Part shown: positions 7,584 to 10,998 of the stretch, piece by piece | Layout of the letters: every line of letters begins with the position of its first letter | Numbering within the stretch: position 1 is the first letter of the stretch | Assembly (NCBI GenBank): GCA_009885185.1 | Contig: VFLF01000631.1 | Location: 1 to 10,998, forward strand | Length of the DNA stretch: 10,998 nucleotides | Reading direction: 5' to 3' | Source: Nitrosomonadales bacterium | GTDB lineage: Bacteria > Pseudomonadota > Gammaproteobacteria > Burkholderiales > SG8-41 | Made by a program: the position numbers and the translations under genes | Notes under the pieces: generated by a model | What the model was told of the DNA's origin: nothing | Seen by the model: only the letters and a program-made list of their open reading frames with translations | Databases searched by the model: none

Positions 7584-7596
7584 CGGATTAAAATTG

Positions 7597-7615
7597 TTTC
7601 ACTTCAATAGTGAAA
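7597..7615. promoter_or_regulatory. 19-bp dyad upstream of tspO
   Basis: TTTCACT-TCAAT-AGTGAAA has perfect 7-bp arms and a 5-nt spacer, 14-32 nt upstream of the tspO start. Its position between promoter and start would suit a repressor operator or a leader hairpin. It is AT-rich like the gene it precedes. I cannot assign a binding protein. Confidence 0.3.
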
Positions 7616-7657
7616 TTCCTACACCCCGGGTGCGCGGAAACTGCCTGAAATCGCATC

Positions 7658-7686
7658 GGGGCGCTCCCTCGGAGCCAACGCGCCCC
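7658..7686. terminator. GC-rich inverted repeat after the split-barrel gene
   Basis: GGGGCGC (7658-7664) and GCGCCCC (7680-7686) are perfect 7-bp arms, with a competing inner hairpin GCTCC-CTC-GGAGC (7663-7675). It sits just past the stop codon of the split-barrel gene on the minus strand. No T-run follows in that direction, so a strong intrinsic terminator is unlikely. It may attenuate transcription into tspO or stabilise the mRNA end. Confidence 0.3.
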
Positions 7687-7691
7687 ACGCA

Positions 7692-8180
7692 CTACAGACG
7701 GACTTTGGCGTGCTGTGCGTCGTCGGTTTGCGGCGTTTCGCCGGTCACGTACGCCTTGGCGGCATCGTAAATGTATTTCAGTCCCTGCATGCCGGCGTTG
7801 TCCCAGTATTCACCTTCGTGCGCCGAAAATTTCAGCAAGGCGATGTTGGGGTCGGACTTGCCATCAGGAAACCATACCTTCCAGGCTTCTTTCCACATTT
7901 TCTCAATCAACTGCCGGTCGCGCAATATGGTCAACTCACCGCTTACCGAAGCAAATTTTCGGGTGCCTTGAAAAGTGAGTAACGCATAGGGATTGGCGCT
8001 GATTTCGTCCACCTTGAGCGAGTTGATATCGGTCACGAGGTAAGCGTCTATGCCATCGTCCAGGCACGCAATGGCCATCGGCCGCGCATGCATCGCGTTG
8101 GCCGTATGCGTCACCAGCATTGCCACATCAAAGTCGTTCACTACCTCATGCAAACGATTCCTGCCGTCGTTCGTGTCCAT
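7692..8180 (-). CDS. Pyridoxamine 5'-phosphate oxidase-like general stress protein (FMN-binding split barrel)
   Basis: Cytosolic split-barrel flavin-binding protein of the general-stress-protein-26 group (COG3871-like), 162 aa. Members bind FMN or related cofactors; a defined reaction is usually not known. What shows: the early segment FDVAMLVTHTANAMHARPMA (17-36), typical of the barrel start and cofactor loop. It is followed by DAYLVTDINSLKVDEISANP (45-64), ALLTFQG, FASVSGELTILRDR (76-89) and the C-terminal KMWKEAWKVWFPDG (95-108) with IALLKFSAHEGEYWD, all familiar in this group. The start at 8180 is chosen for AAAGGAG 8 nt upstream. The frame stays open to 8306, but that extension lacks such a signal and family resemblance. 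It is divergent from the glycine-zipper gene and upstream of tspO, 108 nt away. Confidence 0.87.
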   Translation of the reverse strand: MDTNDGRNRLHEVVNDFDVAMLVTHTANAMHARPMAIACLDDGIDAYLVTDINSLKVDEISANPYALLTFQGTRKFASVSGELTILRDRQLIEKMWKEAWKVWFPDGKSDPNIALLKFSAHEGEYWDNAGMQGLKYIYDAAKAYVTGETPQTDDAQHAKVRL

Positions 8181-8403
8181 GGCGCTGGCTCCTTTGTAGT
8201 CAGATGATGGGAAAAGGTTTAAATCAGCGAACACCTTATAGAAACGCCGCCACAATATCCGTGCGCTACCTAACACATGGGAATACACAATATGCTGTAA
8301 AAACAAGCACTTACATTTCCCTTGTGCTGTCTGTCGAATGGTTTGACTAGCAGACCCGATGTTTTTTGACGCTGTTTATCGCAGGCATCGACGATGTTCG
8401 ATT

Positions 8404-8419
8404 TGTGCGAAAGCGCACA
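8404..8419. promoter_or_regulatory. Dyad TGTGCG-N4-CGCACA in the divergent region
   Basis: Perfect 6-bp arms around AAAG, about 90 nt upstream of the glycine-zipper start. The size fits either a small hairpin or a dimeric regulator site. No assignment is possible from sequence alone. Confidence 0.3.
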
Positions 8420-8464
8420 GAGTGAATTCGTTACGCGAGCTAACGTGCAGGTTCCGCCTCACTG

Positions 8465-8486
8465 AACCAGATTAACCAGATTAACC
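8465..8486. repeat. 9-bp direct tandem repeat (AACCAGATT x 2.4)
   Basis: AACCAGATT occurs twice without a gap (8465-8473 and 8474-8482) and then a partial third copy AACC follows. It ends 24 nt upstream of the glycine-zipper start codon and so probably lies in the 5' UTR or promoter. It could be slippage product or paired activator half-sites. Confidence 0.6.
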
Positions 8487-8510
8487 GGCAATCACCGAAG
8501 GAGAATGAAA

Positions 8511-9020
8511 ATGACTGACGTTGTTACGAGAAAAGTGGTCGCCAATGAAGAGGATTTGAATCGTGATCCCATTAGCGGAACGCCAGGGGCGCATCCCATG
8601 GGCACCGGCGCCGGCGCAGCATCCGGCGGCGTTGCTGGTGCCGCAATAGGTATGGTGGTGGGCGGGCCGGTGGGTAGTTTGGTTGGCGCCGCAGTGGGCG
8701 CGGTAACCGGCGGATTGGCAGGCAAGAGTGCGGCCGAAGCAGTCAACCCGACGGCGGAAGAAAGCTATTGGAAAGAAACCTACACGCGCGAGCCGTACTA
8801 CGTGAACGGCAAGCCCTACGAATACTACGCAGCAGGTTTTCGCGCCGGCTGGGAGGGCCGTGTGCGTGAAGATGGCCGCACCTTCGACGAAGCGGAGCCT
8901 GAGTTGAAAGCAAACTACAATCGCACCAAAAGCGAACTCGACCCCGATTGGCTGGACGTCGGACCGGCGGCGCGCGCAGCGTGGAATCGTGCGGATCTCT
9001 ACTGGAAGGTAGGGCAGTAA
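8511..9020 (+). CDS. Glycine-zipper protein with conserved aromatic C-terminal domain, function unknown
   Basis: 169 aa. An N-terminal polar segment (1-30) is followed by a Gly/Ala-rich hydrophobic stretch (31-75) with GxxxG spacing (GAGAASGGVAGAAIGMVVGG, then VGSLVGAAVGAVTGGLAG). This is the pattern of glycine-zipper membrane-inserting or oligomerising segments. The C-terminal half has an aromatic motif, YWKETYTREPYYVNGKPYEYY (86-106), an acidic helix and WLDVGPAARAAWNRADLYW (147-165). No Sec signal peptide or lipobox is visible, so location is uncertain. The ATG at 8511 is preferred over 8505 because GAAGGAG ends 7 nt before it but only 1 nt before the other. The next gene starts 1 nt after the stop, which implies co-translation with the AsmA-like protein. 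I recognise this as a recurring bacterial hypothetical type but know no function. Confidence 0.85.
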   Translation: MTDVVTRKVVANEEDLNRDPISGTPGAHPMGTGAGAASGGVAGAAIGMVVGGPVGSLVGAAVGAVTGGLAGKSAAEAVNPTAEESYWKETYTREPYYVNGKPYEYYAAGFRAGWEGRVREDGRTFDEAEPELKANYNRTKSELDPDWLDVGPAARAAWNRADLYWKVGQ

Positions 9021-9021
9021 C

Positions 9022-10998
9022 GTGAGCGAACCTGCCTCCGGCATTGCCGGCGGTGGGTTGGTGCAATCGCCTCGCCTCGGTCTGATCCCCCGTTCGATCC
9101 TATGGATCGCCGGAATTATTCTTGCGCCGTTCATACTGGCGATTCTCTTTATCGCCTTCTTCGGCTGGAATTGGATACGTGGTCCGATAGAACGCATGAC
9201 CCTGGAAAAAACGGGGCGCGTACTGGTCATTGGCGGCGACATCAAGGTTACCTTCGGCTGGCCGTTGCCGCACGTTCACACCGGTGCGATCACGTTCGCG
9301 AACCCGGCGTGGGCCAAAGAAAAACAGATGGTGGCGGCAGATGCCGTGGAAATCGTGATCGATTTGCCGCAGCTGCTACGCAAAAATATTGTGCTTCCCG
9401 AAGTGCGGCTCGAACGCCCCGTGGTGTTCCTGGAGCAAGGTGCGGACGGGCGAAAGAACTGGCTGCTCGATCTCAACCAGCAGGACGAAGGCGCGCGTAT
9501 CCGCATTGATCGGCTGACACTCGACAATGGAAAGCTCGGCTACGACGATACGCGGCAGAAGACTAGCATCCGTTCGGATCTCTCGACCATAAACATTCAG
9601 CCGGGTGCTGCCACCGGATCAGGGCTGACTTACAGTGCGCAAGGCCAATACAAGGGCCTTGCGCTTAAGGCCCGTGGCAGCGGTGGCCCGGTGCTGGCCA
9701 TGCGCGATGAAAGCGCCCCGTATCCGATCAAGGTTGACGCCACCATTGGTCAGACGCGCGTGCGTGCGGACGGCACTGTTACCAGTCTGCTCAAATTTAC
9801 AGCGATGGATATGCGTCTTGCATTGAGTGGGGGCAGCCTCGAGCAACTCTTTCCATTGCTCGGCATCGCTTTCCCGGCGACACGAGCCTATAGCACCGAG
9901 GGGCACCTCCTGCATAGCGGCAGCACGTGGCGCTACGAGAAGTTCTCGGGCCGTATTGGTAACAGCGACATCGCTGGCGCGTTACAGATAGACACGGGTG
10001 GCAAGAGACCGGCGATGAAAGCGGAACTGGTTTCCAACCTACTCGATTTTGCCGACCTCGGCCCGTTGGTTGGCGCGCGGCCGGGCGCCGTGCAAGCCGC
10101 CAAAAACGCTGCTCCACCGCTGACTCAGGCAGCTGCACCCACGCCCGCACAAGCGCGTGTGCTGCCCGACCTGCCGTTCAACACCGACCGCTGGGGCAGC
10201 GTGGATGCGGAAGTCAAGTTGAGCGCCAGGACCATCCGCCATGCCAAAGAGCTGCCGCTGGAAAACCTGGTTACCCATTTGAGTCTGCGTGATTCCGTGC
10301 TGAAACTCGATCCGCTGACTTTCGGTATAGCGGGCGGACAATTGAACGCCGTAATTTCTTTGGATGGGCGTAAGAATCCGATTCAGGCGCATGCCCAGGT
10401 GCGGGCGCGAAAAATGCTTCTCGCCAAACTGTTCCCGACGGTCGAGTTAAACAAAAACAGCATAGGGCAGATCAACGGCGAATTCGATCTCGTGGGTAGT
10501 GGAAACTCGGTGGGGCGCATGCTGGCGAGTTCTAACGGCAAAGTGGGGTTGGTCGTAGCTGGAGGCGAGATCAGCAAGTTGATGATGGAGAAAGTGGGCC
10601 TGCATCTTTGGGAAATACTGGAACTGAAGATGACCGGCGACCGGCTCATCAAGTTACGTTGCGCGGTTGCCGACTTTAGCGTCAAGACAGGTACCCTGCA
10701 TGCCGATGCACTTATCTTCGACACGGCGGTAACCACCATTGTTGGTACCGGCACCATCGATATGGCGCAGGAGAAGCTGGATTTGACGCTCAATCAGAGA
10801 ACGAAGAACACCAGCCCGCTCGCCCTGCGCAGTCCGATTTATGTTCGCGGCAGCTTTGCCAATCCTGATGTTCAAGTGGACAAGGGGCGCATGGCGGCGC
10901 GCGGTCTCGGCGCAGTAGCGCTGGGGTTCATCAATCCGCTGCTGGCACTGATTCCGCTGATCGATCCTGGTCCGGGAAAAGATGCCGACTGCACACAA
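9022..10998 (+). CDS. AsmA family protein (3' end cut by window)
   Basis: Inner-membrane-anchored protein of the AsmA/YhjG superfamily, a group linked to outer-membrane assembly and, for some members, to phospholipid transport across the periplasm. The frame is open from the GTG at 9022 to the window edge (659 codons). It has an N-terminal TM helix (about 25-48), then the AsmA-type start of the periplasmic part (GRVLVIGGDIKVTFGWPLPH, ITFANPAW, VEIVIDLPQLL, RPVVFLEQGADGRKNW). Long beta-rich repeats follow, with an Ala/Pro-rich linker (about 352-382) and the C-terminal AsmA region (VGSGNSVGRMLASSNGKVGL; SPIYVRGSFANPDVQVD). The end DPGPGKDADC is close to the usual family terminus, so little is missing. 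AGGG 7 nt upstream supports the GTG; no in-frame ATG is near. It follows the glycine-zipper gene by 1 nt and is probably in its operon. Confidence 0.9.
   Translation, partial: MSEPASGIAGGGLVQSPRLGLIPRSILWIAGIILAPFILAILFIAFFGWNWIRGPIERMTLEKTGRVLVIGGDIKVTFGWPLPHVHTGAITFANPAWAKEKQMVAADAVEIVIDLPQLLRKNIVLPEVRLERPVVFLEQGADGRKNWLLDLNQQDEGARIRIDRLTLDNGKLGYDDTRQKTSIRSDLSTINIQPGAATGSGLTYSAQGQYKGLALKARGSGGPVLAMRDESAPYPIKVDATIGQTRVRADGTVTSLLKFTAMDMRLALSGGSLEQLFPLLGIAFPATRAYSTEGHLLHSGSTWRYEKFSGRIGNSDIAGALQIDTGGKRPAMKAELVSNLLDFADLGPLVGARPGAVQAAKNAAPPLTQAAAPTPAQARVLPDLPFNTDRWGSVDAEVKLSARTIRHAKELPLENLVTHLSLRDSVLKLDPLTFGIAGGQLNAVISLDGRKNPIQAHAQVRARKMLLAKLFPTVELNKNSIGQINGEFDLVGSGNSVGRMLASSNGKVGLVVAGGEISKLMMEKVGLHLWEILELKMTGDRLIKLRCAVADFSVKTGTLHADALIFDTAVTTIVGTGTIDMAQEKLDLTLNQRTKNTSPLALRSPIYVRGSFANPDVQVDKGRMAARGLGAVALGFINPLLALIPLIDPGPGKDADCTQ

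Larger units (their letters stand above)
8181..8510. other. Divergent promoter region between the split-barrel gene and the glycine-zipper gene
   Basis: About 330 nt without a gene, AT-richer on its left half. It contains a TATAAG box on the minus strand near 8240 without a clear -35, a dyad at 8404-8419, a GGTTC/GAACC inverted repeat at 8450-8468, a 9-bp tandem repeat at 8465-8486, and the ribosome binding site GAAGGAG at 8497-8503. I could not place a convincing sigma-70 promoter for either side, so stress sigma factors or activators are possible. Confidence 0.45.

Noticed and set aside
8481..9245. Minus-strand open frame of 254 aa
   Set aside because: Overlaps the well-supported glycine-zipper gene and the AsmA start; composition is that of a shadow frame.

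Overview
The window reads as a chromosomal stretch of a GC-rich proteobacterium. A betaproteobacterium (Burkholderiales-like) is my best guess from the protein families and codon use, but no marker gene here fixes the taxon. There are no rRNA, tRNA, CRISPR or transposase genes.

Region 1 (1-2869, minus strand) is a tight operon read right to left. It holds a cysteine-rich four-helix-bundle protein of the cytosolic copper-storage (Csp) type, a HlyD/MacA-type periplasmic adaptor whose start lies inside the csp gene, and an FtsX/LolC-like ABC permease that runs off the left edge. A perfect 19-bp dyad lies just upstream of csp. The layout suggests metal storage coupled to an envelope efflux or extrusion machine whose ATPase should lie beyond the window.

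Region 2 (3276-6995, plus strand) is an oxidoreductase cluster. It holds an intact Old Yellow Enzyme, a roughly 60-residue remnant of a zinc-type alcohol dehydrogenase, an NAD-dependent succinate-semialdehyde-type aldehyde dehydrogenase, and a short-chain dehydrogenase. The aldehyde dehydrogenase and the SDR are each broken by one single-base indel. The large genes elsewhere in the window are open throughout, so the damage is confined to this module. That suggests gene decay, although sequencing error is not excluded.

Region 3 (about 7179-8180, minus strand) carries a general-stress FMN-binding split-barrel protein followed by a short TspO/MBR protein. The TspO gene is clearly AT-richer than its surroundings and its product lacks the first transmembrane helix.

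Region 4 (8511 to the right edge, plus strand) carries a glycine-zipper protein followed after 1 nt by an AsmA-family protein that runs off the window. The divergent intergenic region between regions 3 and 4 contains a dyad and a 9-bp tandem repeat. Regions 3 and 4 together look like a stress and envelope module. No single element is plainly a new system. The most unusual items are the overlapping csp-adaptor-permease operon, the TM1-less TspO and the zipper-AsmA pair.
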